Source of the DNA: Rhizobium sp. BK316
GTDB taxonomy: Bacteria > Pseudomonadota > Alphaproteobacteria > Rhizobiales > Rhizobiaceae
Length of the DNA stretch: 64,000 nucleotides
Assembly (NCBI RefSeq): GCF_014193695.1
Contig: NZ_JACHZR010000001.1
Span: forward strand, 223,309 to 287,308
Direction of reading: 5' to 3'
Shown in pieces: positions 17,651 through 28,455 of this stretch. The translations under genes were made by a program, and so were the position numbers. The notes beneath the pieces are model-generated. The model ran no database searches and was not told the origin of the DNA. It worked only from the letters and a program-made list of their open reading frames with translations. Each line of letters opens with the position of its first letter. Positions within the stretch are counted from its first letter, which is position 1.

Positions 17651-19768
17651 ATGCGCATACACTACGTTTTTCTTGGTGCATTTCTTGCAATCGTACAGAC
17701 CGCCTATGCTGAAGTGGCGTCACCGCCTGCTTTGGCGCCGCTCAAGCAACAGGCGCAAGCTGCTCAGTTGAGTGCACAAGTTCTCACGCGTTTCAGCTAC
17801 AAGCCCGTTACACTCGATGACGCCTTGTCGGCCAGGATCATGGATCGCTTCATCAAATCACTTGATCCGGACCGCGTGCTCTTCCTGCAAGCGGATATCG
17901 ACAGGTTCATGTCTGACCGCAGCGAGATCGATGATGCCATCGAACGGAAGGACTTGAAGATCCCATTTGCGATCTTCAGCGCATATGAACAGCGCGTTGT
18001 CGACCGTATGAGCTACGCACGCAACCTGCTTAAGCAGGGCTTCGATTTCGGTGCGCAGGAAGATTATTCAGTGTTGCGCGATAAGGAGCCTTGGCCACAG
18101 TCGGAGGCCGAGAGCAATGAGCTTTGGCGCAAGCGTGTCAAAAGCGACTGGTTGCGGTTGAAACTGGGTGGCAAGACCGACGCGGCTATTCGCGAAACGC
18201 TCGACAAGCGCTACGCAAACACTCTCGAAGGCGTTTACAAGTTTAAAAGCGACGACGTTTTCCAGTCGTTCATGGACGCCTATGCAACGTCGATCGACCC
18301 GCACACGGACTATTTCGGTGCGGCCGCTTCGGCCGACTTCAATATCTCGATGAAGCTCTCGCTGTTTGGCATCGGTGCGGTACTGCAGGACCGCGACGAC
18401 TACACGACGATCCGTGAGCTCGTGCCTGGCGGGCCGGCTCAGTTGTCCGGCAAGCTCGCAGTCGGAGACCGCATTACCGGTGTTGGTCAAGGCAAGGATG
18501 GGGCGATCAAAGAAGTGGTGGGCACGCGCCTTGATGAAGTCGTGCAGATGATACGAGGGAAAAAAGGCTCCGTCGTGCGCCTGGACATCCTGCCGGCGGA
18601 TGCCGGAGCAGATGGCCAGCATCGCGTTGTCAGCCTTGTGCGTGACAAGATCAGCCTCGAAAAGCAGGCTGCCAGCAAGGCCGTGCTGTCCGTGAACGTG
18701 GGCGAAGCCACGCGTAAAATCGGGGTGATTACTCTGCCGGTCTTCTATGAGGATTTTGAAGCCAAGAGCAGAAGAGACAATGACTATAGGAGCGCAAGCC
18801 GCGATGTGGCCAAGCTTCTCGGCGAACTGAAGCAGGAAAAGGTCGAAGGCGTTCTCATTGACGTGCGCAACAATGGCGGTGGTTCATTGGACGAGGCGAT
18901 TGATTTGACCGGTCTCTTCATCGGCAATGGTCCGGTTGTTCAGCAACGCGGCAGCGACAGTAAGGTCGCGGTCAGAAATGCTGATTTTGCAGCACCTGTC
19001 TGGACAGGCCCGATGGGTGTCCTGATCAATCGCGGGTCGGCGTCGGCTTCGGAGATTTTTGCCGCGGCAATCCAGGATTACGGTCGAGGCGTCATCGTCG
19101 GCGAACCCAGTTTCGGGAAGGGTACCGTTCAAACCGTCCTCAATCTCGACCGGATGGTCCGCAACAGCAAACCCGAATTCGGGGAGCTGAAAGTGACTAT
19201 CGCCCAGTTTTTCCGGGTCAACGGCGGTACAACGCAGCTGCGCGGCGTGACACCTGATATCAGCTTGCCGGGACTTTCCGATCCGACAAGCTTCGGCGAG
19301 ACCAGTTACGACAATGCTCTCCCGTGGGCACAGATCAAGCCGGCGAACTACACCCCCTCCGACGCTGTCACGACGCTGCTGCCGACATTGCAAAGCCGCC
19401 ATGATGCGCGGGTTGAAAGCGATCCGGATTTTCAGCGCCTGCTGAAAGACATTGCCGACCTGAAGGCGCAGCGCGAGAAAGGGATCATCTCCCTCAATGA
19501 AGCCGAACGTCGCAAAGAAGCGACTGCTCGCGAAAATCGGCTCAAGTCCCGAGCGCAGGGAAGCGTTGGCGAAGATCCTGGTGGAGATGATGGCCTGCAG
19601 TCAGACGAGCGCAGCCTGAGTGCTGATATTGCCATTGAAAATGCCCGCAAGAATGCAAAGGACGTCTTGCTGAACGAGGCCGCCGCCATTCTTGCCGACG
19701 AGGCGGATTTGCAGGCAGGCGTGCTAAAGGCAGCCACAAAGCCATCGGCAAACACAGGCGGAAAATAG
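17651..19768 (+). CDS. prc: Carboxy-terminal (tail-specific) processing protease
   Basis: Periplasmic S41-family protease that cleaves proteins from their C-terminal tails. 705 aa from ATG 17651; residues 1-22 form a signal peptide ending QTAYA. An N-terminal domain is followed by a PDZ domain (around residues 230-310, with LFGIGAVLQDRDDYT and VGDRITGVGQG). The catalytic Ser/Lys dyad reads as Ser465 in RGSASASEIF and Lys490 in PSFGKGTVQ, a spacing of 25 as for Ser452/Lys477 of E. coli Prc. A C-terminal charged coiled region follows, which is the E. coli-like long architecture rather than the short CtpA form more common in this group. Confidence 0.9.
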   Translation: MRIHYVFLGAFLAIVQTAYAEVASPPALAPLKQQAQAAQLSAQVLTRFSYKPVTLDDALSARIMDRFIKSLDPDRVLFLQADIDRFMSDRSEIDDAIERKDLKIPFAIFSAYEQRVVDRMSYARNLLKQGFDFGAQEDYSVLRDKEPWPQSEAESNELWRKRVKSDWLRLKLGGKTDAAIRETLDKRYANTLEGVYKFKSDDVFQSFMDAYATSIDPHTDYFGAAASADFNISMKLSLFGIGAVLQDRDDYTTIRELVPGGPAQLSGKLAVGDRITGVGQGKDGAIKEVVGTRLDEVVQMIRGKKGSVVRLDILPADAGADGQHRVVSLVRDKISLEKQAASKAVLSVNVGEATRKIGVITLPVFYEDFEAKSRRDNDYRSASRDVAKLLGELKQEKVEGVLIDVRNNGGGSLDEAIDLTGLFIGNGPVVQQRGSDSKVAVRNADFAAPVWTGPMGVLINRGSASASEIFAAAIQDYGRGVIVGEPSFGKGTVQTVLNLDRMVRNSKPEFGELKVTIAQFFRVNGGTTQLRGVTPDISLPGLSDPTSFGETSYDNALPWAQIKPANYTPSDAVTTLLPTLQSRHDARVESDPDFQRLLKDIADLKAQREKGIISLNEAERRKEATARENRLKSRAQGSVGEDPGGDDGLQSDERSLSADIAIENARKNAKDVLLNEAAAILADEADLQAGVLKAATKPSANTGGK

Positions 19769-19779
19769 TCATACATGGT

Positions 19780-19799
19780 CGGCGCAACAGTATGCGCCG
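19780..19799. terminator. Stem-loop terminator after prc
   Basis: CGGCGCA-ACAGTA-TGCGCCG is a perfect 7-bp stem with a 6-base loop, 12 bases after the prc stop, followed by CTTTGCG and shortly after by a TTTTT run. It also lies before the minus-strand ABC genes end, so it may work for both strands. Confidence 0.55.
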
Positions 19800-19857
19800 C
19801 TTTGCGATCACATCTTTTTCAGCGGCATGATTGCAGAGGTTTCACACGACGACCTGC

Positions 19858-20598
19858 CTACATGAAGCTGGCGTCGAACAGCTCGCGGGAATACGCCTGG
19901 TGGGTCGTGCCGGTTTCGAGGTCGCTTTTCGAAAGTTCATCGATGAAGCGGCCGTCCTTCATGATCAATACGCGATCGCACATATGGGCGATCACGGCGA
20001 GATCGTGACTGACGAGCACGTAGGTCAGCCCCCGCTCGTCGCGCTGGTCTGCCAGGAGGTTCAGGATTTCTGCCTGGATCGACACATCGAGCGCCGAGGT
20101 CGGCTCGTCGAGAAGCAGGACCGGCGGGGAGAGGATCAGCGCGCGTGCAATGGCAACGCGTTGGCGCTGGCCGCCGGAAAGTTCATGGGGAAAACGGTTC
20201 GCAAATGCACTCGGCAGGCCGACCTGGCGAAGGGAGCGTTCCACGGTTTGCCAGATGTCTTGTCTGCCCATTGCCCGCAAGGGCTCGGCAAGTGCCGTGC
20301 CGATCCGGTGTCGCGGATGCAGCGAGCCGTAGGGATCCTGGAACACCATCTGGGCGCATTTGAGCTCATCGAGGCTTCTCGACTTGCCGACCGTCCGGCC
20401 GGCGAGCGCGATTTCGCCTGACCAGCCTTTTTCCATGCCTGACAGGCATCGCAGGACAGTGGACTTGCCGCAGCCGGATTCCCCGACGATCCCGAGCGTC
20501 TCCCCGCGCGCGACGCTGAAGCTGATGTCTTTGACGACATGGTTTTGCTGTTTGCCGGAGGAGAATGTGACGTTGAGGTCGCGCACTTCGATCATCAC
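19858..20598 (-). CDS. Peptide-family ABC transporter ATP-binding protein (DppF-like)
   Basis: Cytoplasmic ATPase of an oligopeptide/nickel-family importer, 246 aa. Walker A GESGCGKST, signature LSGGQRQR and Walker B VLLLDEP are intact. The start at 20598 overlaps the stop of the partner ATPase. Fifth and last gene of the operon; the divergent sugar-acid enzymes suggest the cargo is an oligosaccharide or sugar acid rather than a peptide, as often found in rhizobia. Confidence 0.9.
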   Translation of the reverse strand: MMIEVRDLNVTFSSGKQQNHVVKDISFSVARGETLGIVGESGCGKSTVLRCLSGMEKGWSGEIALAGRTVGKSRSLDELKCAQMVFQDPYGSLHPRHRIGTALAEPLRAMGRQDIWQTVERSLRQVGLPSAFANRFPHELSGGQRQRVAIARALILSPPVLLLDEPTSALDVSIQAEILNLLADQRDERGLTYVLVSHDLAVIAHMCDRVLIMKDGRFIDELSKSDLETGTTHQAYSRELFDASFM

Positions 20599-21422
20599 GC
20601 TTTCTCCAGGTCGATTTTCGAGCGGTCGAGGACAGCAAGCCGCCGGACCGGATGCCTGGGATCCGGCATCGCGGCGATCAACCCCTTCGTATAGGGATGG
20701 CTGGCATCTTCCAGCCGCGTCAGCGTCTCGACGATGCGGCCGGAATACATGACGATGATCCGCTCGCAGAAGGCGGAGACCATGCGGATATCGTGGCTGA
20801 TCAGCAGCAATCCGGAATCGTTTTCGCGGACGAGTTCGTCCAGGAGCGTCAGCACGTCCTTGCGCACGCTGACATCAAGCGCCGAGGTCGGCTCGTCGGC
20901 GATGACCAGCTTCGGCTTGGCAAGCAGCATCATCGCGATCATGACGCGCTGACCCATGCCGCCGGATATCTGATGCGGATACTGCGCCATCACACGCTCG
21001 GCGTCCCGGATGCGGACGCGCTCGAGCATGGCTTTGGCCGCTGCGGTCGCCGCTGCACCACGCAGGTTGAGATGCAAGCGAGCCGCTTCGGCGATCTGCT
21101 TGCCGACGGTGAGCACCGGATTGAGCGAATAGCGCGGGTCCTGCATGATCAATGCAATATCCTTGCCGCGGATCTTTCCCATCTGCCGCTCTGACAGCGA
21201 CAGGAGCGGGCTGCCGTCGAGGTCGAGGCGCTTTGCCGAAACGGTGGCGCCTGCCGACAGGAGGCGCATGATCGCGCGGCCGGTCGTCGATTTTCCCGAG
21301 CCGGACTCGCCGACGATGCCGACACGCTCGCGCCCGACGTCGAAGCTGACATGGGAAACGGCAGGCACGGCATTTTTGCCGAAGCTGACATTGAGGTCTT
21401 CGATGGACAGGACTGGCTTCAT
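20595..21422 (-). CDS. Peptide-family ABC transporter ATP-binding protein (DppD-like)
   Basis: Partner ATPase, 275 aa from ATG 21422. Walker A GESGSGKST, the signature region ISGGMGQR (a common DppD variant of LSGGQ) and Walker B LVIADEP are seen. A second possible start, ATG 21437, would overlap the permease by 14 bases; 21422 sits one base past the permease stop and begins MKPVLSIEDL like relatives. Neither has a strong ribosome site. Confidence 0.88.
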   Translation of the reverse strand: MKPVLSIEDLNVSFGKNAVPAVSHVSFDVGRERVGIVGESGSGKSTTGRAIMRLLSAGATVSAKRLDLDGSPLLSLSERQMGKIRGKDIALIMQDPRYSLNPVLTVGKQIAEAARLHLNLRGAAATAAAKAMLERVRIRDAERVMAQYPHQISGGMGQRVMIAMMLLAKPKLVIADEPTSALDVSVRKDVLTLLDELVRENDSGLLLISHDIRMVSAFCERIIVMYSGRIVETLTRLEDASHPYTKGLIAAMPDPRHPVRRLAVLDRSKIDLEKA

Positions 21423-21423
21423 A

Positions 21424-22326
21424 TCAGGATCTGGCATGACGGGGGTCGAGAATGTCGCGAAGCGCGTCGCCTGCGACGTTGAAGGCAAGGCTGGTGATGA
21501 GAATGGCGAGACCCGGCATGACAGCAACCCACCAATAGTCGAGCATGAATTTGCGGCCGCTCGATATCATCGCGCCCCATTCAGGCGCCGGCGGTTGCGC
21601 GCCCAATCCAAGGAAGCCGAGCGAGGCTGCCGTCAGAATGATGCCGGCCATGTTCAAGGTCAGGCGTACGATCACCGAGGGAATGCACATGGGGGCGATG
21701 TAGACGAACAGGATGCGCAATGGCGAGGCGCCATAGAGACGGGCTGCGGCAACATAATCGGCATTCCTGACGACCAGTGCCTCGGCGCGCGCCAGGCGCG
21801 CGATGGGCGGCCATGCCGTGAGCGAAATGGCGATGATCGCCGTCGTCAGCCCTGCGCCGAGCGCGGCGGCAAATGCCAGCGCCAGGATCAGTGAGGGGAA
21901 GGACAGGACGATATCTGTCGCCCGCATCAAGAGCGCATCGGTGCGACCGCCGAAGAAGCCTGCGACGACACCGATCAAAAGACCGATCGGACCCACGATC
22001 AGCGAGATCGAAAGCACCGTCTGGACGGTGATCCGCGTTCCGTGGATAAGCCGGCTCAGGATGTCGCGACCGAACTCGTCGGTGCCCGCCCAATGGGCAG
22101 CACTCGGCGGTTGCAGTGCGTCCGTCAGGACCTGAATGTTGGGATCGTAGGGCGCCAGCAAGGGTGCGAGGATCGCGACGATGCAAAGGATCGCCAGGAT
22201 TATAAACCCCACCATGCCGAGCGGTTCCTGTCCCAGCCTGGAGACGATCCGCATCGTGGAGGCGGCAATCCGGGCAGGAAGGCTCGGTGGACGTACCGTG
22301 AGATCGGTTTGGATTGCATCGCTCAT
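21424..22326 (-). CDS. Peptide-family ABC transporter permease (DppC-like)
   Basis: Membrane subunit, 300 aa, about six helices. The conserved EAA-type loop reads RLARAEALVVRNADYVAAARL, and the N-terminal periplasmic tag is HWAGTDEFGRDILSRL, typical of DppC/OppC. Start overlaps the previous permease stop by four bases. Confidence 0.9.
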   Translation of the reverse strand: MSDAIQTDLTVRPPSLPARIAASTMRIVSRLGQEPLGMVGFIILAILCIVAILAPLLAPYDPNIQVLTDALQPPSAAHWAGTDEFGRDILSRLIHGTRITVQTVLSISLIVGPIGLLIGVVAGFFGGRTDALLMRATDIVLSFPSLILALAFAAALGAGLTTAIIAISLTAWPPIARLARAEALVVRNADYVAAARLYGASPLRILFVYIAPMCIPSVIVRLTLNMAGIILTAASLGFLGLGAQPPAPEWGAMISSGRKFMLDYWWVAVMPGLAILITSLAFNVAGDALRDILDPRHARS

Positions 22327-23351
22327 TGCGCAGCCTCCCGCGTCCGCGGATCGAATATCGCATAGGCGATGTCCGCCAGGAAATTGAGGAACATGAAGAT
22401 GAAGCCGATGATGATGGTAGCGGCAACGACGGCGTTCATGTCGCCGATCATCAGCGCGTTCGTCATGTACTGGCCGATTCCCGGCCAGGAAAAGACGATC
22501 TCGGTCACGACCGCGCCTTCCAGCAACCCGCCATAGGAAATCGCCAGGATGGTGATCAACTGGACGGCAATGTTCGGCAGGACATGACTGATGACGGTTC
22601 GGGCCGGACCGACACCCTTGGCGCGCGCGGCGATCACGTAGTCCTGGCTCAATTGCTCAAGGGTGAAGCTGCGGGTCATGCGGGTGATATAGGCCATGGC
22701 GGCATAGGCGAGGATGACGGCCGGCAGGATGATGTGCCCAAGCGCATTCCAGAAGATCTCCGTCTCTCCCTGCAGCAGGCTGTCGATAAGCAGCAGCCCC
22801 GTCTGTGGCGTAACCATACCCTCGTAGAACACATCGACACGCCCGGGACCGCCGACCCAGTTCAGTCCGGCATAGAAGATCACCAGGCCGACGATCCCGA
22901 ACCAGAAAACCGGAATTGAATGACCGACAAGCGCCACGATACGGGCGATCTTGTCGATAAATGTATCTCTAAAAAGCGCCGCCATCAGCCCGAGCGGAAC
23001 GCCGACGAAGGTTGAGATCAGGATCGCCAGGGTGGCGAGTTCGAAGGTTGCGGGAAATGCCTGGGCAAGATCCGACGAGACGGGATTGCCTGTCAGCACC
23101 GCCGTTCCGAAATCGCCATGCGCCAGGCCATTCAAGTAGATCAGGAACTGCTGGTACATCGGCAGGTCCAGACCAAGCTTCTGGCGCATGGCGGCGTAGG
23201 CTGTGGGGTCCGCAAGCTCGCCGACGATCGCTCCGACCGGATCGGCGGGAAGAACGCGGCCGATCACGAAGGTGACGCACAGCAGGATGAACAGGCTGAC
23301 GGCCAGGTGTCCCACCCGGCGCGCCAGTTCCTTGACGGAGAGTTCCTTCAT
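22323..23351 (-). CDS. Peptide-family ABC transporter permease (DppB-like)
   Basis: Membrane subunit, 342 aa, with an N-terminal helix then five or more C-terminal helices. EAA-type loop QDYVIAARAKGVGPARTVISH and the late FSWPGIGQYMTNALMIGD region are DppB hallmarks. It begins 15 bases after the binding-protein stop. The N-terminal QQFLIYLNGLAHGDFGTAV stretch is the usual family feature. Confidence 0.9.
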   Translation of the reverse strand: MKELSVKELARRVGHLAVSLFILLCVTFVIGRVLPADPVGAIVGELADPTAYAAMRQKLGLDLPMYQQFLIYLNGLAHGDFGTAVLTGNPVSSDLAQAFPATFELATLAILISTFVGVPLGLMAALFRDTFIDKIARIVALVGHSIPVFWFGIVGLVIFYAGLNWVGGPGRVDVFYEGMVTPQTGLLLIDSLLQGETEIFWNALGHIILPAVILAYAAMAYITRMTRSFTLEQLSQDYVIAARAKGVGPARTVISHVLPNIAVQLITILAISYGGLLEGAVVTEIVFSWPGIGQYMTNALMIGDMNAVVAATIIIGFIFMFLNFLADIAYAIFDPRTREAAQ

Positions 23352-23366
23352 GATCGGCGACCTTGC

Positions 23367-24962
23367 TTAATCGGTCTCGGCTTTCGTGACAGCCTCAAGG
23401 CGCGTCGTCTGGTTCGGATGGCCGACATAGTTCTGAACCTTGCTGCTCAGCACGATGGGCTCGAACCGTTCGAACATCGGCAAGACCGCGGGCTTCTGAT
23501 CCACGAACATCTTCTGCATCTCGATGTAGAGTTCGCCGCGTTTCTTCGGATCGGGTTCGAGCGATGCCTTCGCCGTCAGAGCCGTGAGTTCGGGAATGTC
23601 CCAGGCCGAGCGCCAGACGAAGTTGCCGGCGTTGTTTGCCTCGAGAGAATTATCGGGGTTGGAGGCGAACTGCTCCATCGCCCCAAGCACGTTCGGCATG
23701 TAGGAGCCCGTCTGGGGAATGAGGAGGTCGAAATTTCTCGCACGGTGGGCCGCGATGATGTCCGATCCGTTGCCCTGTTGGATGTCGACCTTGATGCCGA
23801 TCTGAGCAAGCGAAGCCTGGATCGCTGTGGCAAGATCGATGCGGGGCGTCTGCGCGATAGTCTTCAGATTGACGGTGAAACCATCCTTGAAACCGGCCTC
23901 GGCGAGAAGTTCCTTCGCCTTGGCGACATCGAGGTGCCAGTCGGGGCTTGGGATCGCGTATTCGAAGTTTTCCGGGACCGGCACAGCACGCGCCCGCCCG
24001 TAGGGACCCATGATCGTCTTTTCGATCCCCTTGTAGTCGATACCGTAGGCAATGGCTTCGCGTACTTTCGGGTTCGACAGGTATTTGTTGCCGGCATTCA
24101 TCGACAGCACGTAGAAACCGCCGGTGGGCACACGCTGGATCTCGAAGCCCTTCTTATTGTCGAAGGTGGCGAGATCCGACGCGGTCAGCGCGCTCGCTAT
24201 GTCGATGTCGCCGCGTTCCAGCATCAGGCGCTCGACCTGGCTTTCGGGAACATGACGGACAATGACACGGCGCATCTTCGGAGCGCCGGCGACATAGTCC
24301 TTGTTGGCGTCGAGAATGACGAGTTCGTTGGGCGTCCAGCGGTTCAGCGTGAAGGGTCCGGAGCCGGCCGAGTGGGTGCGCAGCCAAGCGTTGCCATAGT
24401 CGTCATTGGCGACATGTTTCTGGACTTCGACGCTGTCGACGACGCTCGCAACGACCATGGCCAGACGATAAAGCAGAAGCTCCGAAGTCACCTCACCGGA
24501 GAGATCGATGCGTACGGTCTTGTCGTCGACGGCTTTGACCAGCTGATCGACATTGTCTTTCGTGTAGCCGACGCGCTTCAGGTTGGCGGCCGCGGCCTGA
24601 TCGAGCTTCAGCAAACGGCCGAGCGAATAGGCGACGTCCTTGGAGGTTACTGGATTTCCGGATGCGAAGGTCGCATCCCGTAGCTTGAACGTGATCCCCT
24701 TGTCATCGACCTGCCAACTCTCGGCAAGCTGCGGCACGATCTTGCCGTCGGGCGTCGATGCGACGAGCCGATCGTAAAGGTTCGACATGATCTCGTTGGC
24801 CTTGGCTTCCGTCGCCTGTTGCGGGTCGAGTGAAAGGACTTGCGCGAGCGAGGTGCCGATCACCAGTTGATCGGCGGGCGTGGCCGCCAGAAGTGCCGGC
24901 GCTGCCAGGGTCAGCGCGCAGAATGCGACACCGACGAACAGGCTTCTGGAAAAATGCTTCAT
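23367..24962 (-). CDS. Peptide-family ABC transporter substrate-binding protein
   Basis: Periplasmic binding protein of the SBP_bac_5 family, 531 aa. ATG 24962 follows a GGAGG site; a longer frame upstream has no such site and would run into the promoter. The signal peptide is residues 1-26 (ends PALLAA). Family motif LVASTPDGKIVPQLAESW near residue 70 is intact. First gene of the importer operon, divergent from GntR, with a palindrome in the shared promoter. Cargo is probably an oligosaccharide or uronate derivative, judged only by neighbours. Confidence 0.9.
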   Translation of the reverse strand: MKHFSRSLFVGVAFCALTLAAPALLAATPADQLVIGTSLAQVLSLDPQQATEAKANEIMSNLYDRLVASTPDGKIVPQLAESWQVDDKGITFKLRDATFASGNPVTSKDVAYSLGRLLKLDQAAAANLKRVGYTKDNVDQLVKAVDDKTVRIDLSGEVTSELLLYRLAMVVASVVDSVEVQKHVANDDYGNAWLRTHSAGSGPFTLNRWTPNELVILDANKDYVAGAPKMRRVIVRHVPESQVERLMLERGDIDIASALTASDLATFDNKKGFEIQRVPTGGFYVLSMNAGNKYLSNPKVREAIAYGIDYKGIEKTIMGPYGRARAVPVPENFEYAIPSPDWHLDVAKAKELLAEAGFKDGFTVNLKTIAQTPRIDLATAIQASLAQIGIKVDIQQGNGSDIIAAHRARNFDLLIPQTGSYMPNVLGAMEQFASNPDNSLEANNAGNFVWRSAWDIPELTALTAKASLEPDPKKRGELYIEMQKMFVDQKPAVLPMFERFEPIVLSSKVQNYVGHPNQTTRLEAVTKAETD

Positions 24963-24990
24963 TGCAACTCCTCCCTGAGTTACTATACTA

Positions 24991-25003
24991 GACATAATAT
25001 GTC
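24991..25003. promoter_or_regulatory. Palindromic operator in the importer/gntR promoter
   Basis: GACATA-A-TATGTC is a perfect odd-centred palindrome 28 bases upstream of the binding-protein start. A further TATGTCG copy follows at 25009-25015. The same TATGTC half-site recurs at 25823, before the dehydratase gene, pointing to one regulator acting on both. Confidence 0.55.
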
Positions 25004-25084
25004 GTCCGTATGTCGTATTATGATTTTTCGACGCGCTTTGCAAGCGCCATGCGGGCGAGGGCGGATAAAATGGGGAGCCATGGA

Positions 25085-25795
25085 ATGGTAGCGGGCACGC
25101 GCGGCAGACAGCGCTTGGCGCAGCAGGTCATCGACCAGCTGCGCATGCAGATCGAAACGGGAAAGTTTCGCGAGGGAGACCAGCTCCCGACCGAACCTCA
25201 GCTTGAGGCGGCTTTCGGCGTCAGCCGCACGGTCGTGCGCGAAGCGATCGCCGACCTGCGTGCCGCTGGCTTCGTGCGGCCTGTTCAAGGCAAGGGCGTC
25301 TTCGTCTCCGATCCCAAGGCGCATGGCGGACTGATTCTGACGTCCGTCGAGGTCAAAAGCATACCGGAAACCTTGGAATTGCTGGAGTTCCGCATGGCTG
25401 TGGAAGGGGAGGCGGCGGCCATTGCGGCCTATCGCAGAACGGCCGAACAGGAGGCGGCAATCAGGCTTGCCCACCGGAAAATGGCCCAGCTTATCGAGAG
25501 CGGCGAGCCCACTGTTGATGCTGACTACGAATTCCATACCGCTATCGCCAGTGCCTCGAACAACCGGTTCTATATCGACGCCTTGCGCCATTTCGGGCCA
25601 CGCGCAATCCCGCGCGGACAATTCCCAACCCTGCCGGAAGCCAATGATCGCGCCTATCTTGAAAAGGTCCATGCGGAGCACGGAGAGATCCTGGCGGCCA
25701 TTGCCGAGCAGGATCCCGATCGGGCGCGGCAGGCCATGCGGGCGCATATGATTGCGAGTCAACGACGATATCGGATGCTTGCGGAGCAGCAATGA
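25085..25795 (+). CDS. GntR-family (FadR/FCD) transcriptional regulator
   Basis: Sugar-acid responsive repressor, 236 aa. The N-terminal winged helix has LPTEPQLEAAFGVSRTVVREAI; the C-terminal FCD helical domain holds a probable metal/ligand site with Asp and His residues (YEFHTAIASAS, HAEHGEILAAI). Start set at ATG 25085 because GGGGAG lies 7 bases before it; earlier ATGs at 25070 and 25010 are possible. It lies between the divergent importer and the dehydratase genes, and palindromes flank it on both sides. Confidence 0.85.
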   Translation: MVAGTRGRQRLAQQVIDQLRMQIETGKFREGDQLPTEPQLEAAFGVSRTVVREAIADLRAAGFVRPVQGKGVFVSDPKAHGGLILTSVEVKSIPETLELLEFRMAVEGEAAAIAAYRRTAEQEAAIRLAHRKMAQLIESGEPTVDADYEFHTAIASASNNRFYIDALRHFGPRAIPRGQFPTLPEANDRAYLEKVHAEHGEILAAIAEQDPDRARQAMRAHMIASQRRYRMLAEQQ

Positions 25796-25822
25796 GGCTC
25801 GACAACTTCAAAGATTCATATT

Positions 25823-25836
25823 ATGTCATATGACAT
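25823..25836. promoter_or_regulatory. Perfect palindrome upstream of the mannonate dehydratase-like gene
   Basis: ATGTCATATGACAT is a perfect 14-base palindrome, 26 bases before the GTG start, and shares the TATGTC half-site with 24991-25003. Likely operator for the adjacent GntR protein. Confidence 0.6.
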
Positions 25837-25861
25837 GATTTGAATGATCGGGAGGTTGGCA

Positions 25862-27819
<1,958 letters not shown>

Positions 27820-28137
27820 GGCGTTGGGCTGGCCGGCCGGCGCCCAGTCAGCGCTACCGTTGCGCTGCCGCGACGATTGGCGTCACCGCCGCTCTCATGC
27901 TCTCGGGCGTCGAGATCGGTTTCGTCGAGCGGCTTTCCATAGCCGACAAAGGAAGCGACGGAGGCTTCCATCATCGCACCGGCCTGATCGTCGCCGTCTT
28001 CATGCACATGGCTTGGGAACGGCTGGTGCTGATTTTTTGTCGCCCTGACGGTATCGGAAGCGGATTACACGATCTTCACCAGGCTTGCCTTCTTGGGTGC
28101 CACGCAATAGATACCGATCGTCGGGAGAGAGCTCCGT

Positions 28138-28275
28138 ATGGCTGAGATCTTGTTGTTCCACAACGCGCAGGGGCTTACGACAGAACGACGAAACAATAGA
28201 AGCTGTCACTGCGTCAGTCAGTTTGAAGTAAGCGACGGCGCATTCTCAATCAGCGTCGCTGCCAGCCCACTGTGA
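28138..28275 (+). pseudogene. Remnant of a dienelactone hydrolase-type gene start
   Basis: A 45-codon frame starts MAEILLFHNAQGLT, with a GGGAGAG site in front. That beginning matches the N-terminal strand of dienelactone hydrolase family proteins (typically LLFHHAQGLTPG). After about 15 residues the sequence becomes unrelated and soon stops. Only the first part is recognisable, so it looks like a truncated relic in a 645-base gene-poor stretch. Confidence 0.35.
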
Positions 28276-28352
28276 TTAAAGTTCCGGTACTCCTCGCTTC
28301 TTGCAAGGATGTCTTGGTGAACGCCCAGTACGACCGCTCCGAAGACAAGCGC
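28218..28352 (-). pseudogene. Remnant resembling the C-terminus of an ABC exporter
   Basis: A minus-strand frame ending at 28218 includes VVLGVHQDILARSEEYRNF, which looks like the end of the ABC exporter ATPase domain (usual pattern G-x-H-x-x-L-x-x-x-x-x-Y). No Walker motifs, signature or start codon are found upstream, and the frame runs antisense into the acetyltransferase gene. It is likely debris; chance resemblance is possible. Confidence 0.3.
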
Positions 28353-28455
28353 TTGAAGAACACCAAAAAAGGCTCTGCCTGAAGGTCGCGCCCAGGCTTT
28401 GTCATTGACCTTGAGTTTGCGGTTCAGCGGCCCGTCAGTAAAAAGAGGAAATAAG

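Noticed and set aside
23118..24683. Long open frame (521 codons) antisense to the binding protein
   Set aside because: Shadow of the minus-strand binding-protein and permease genes; reading has no recognisable domain.
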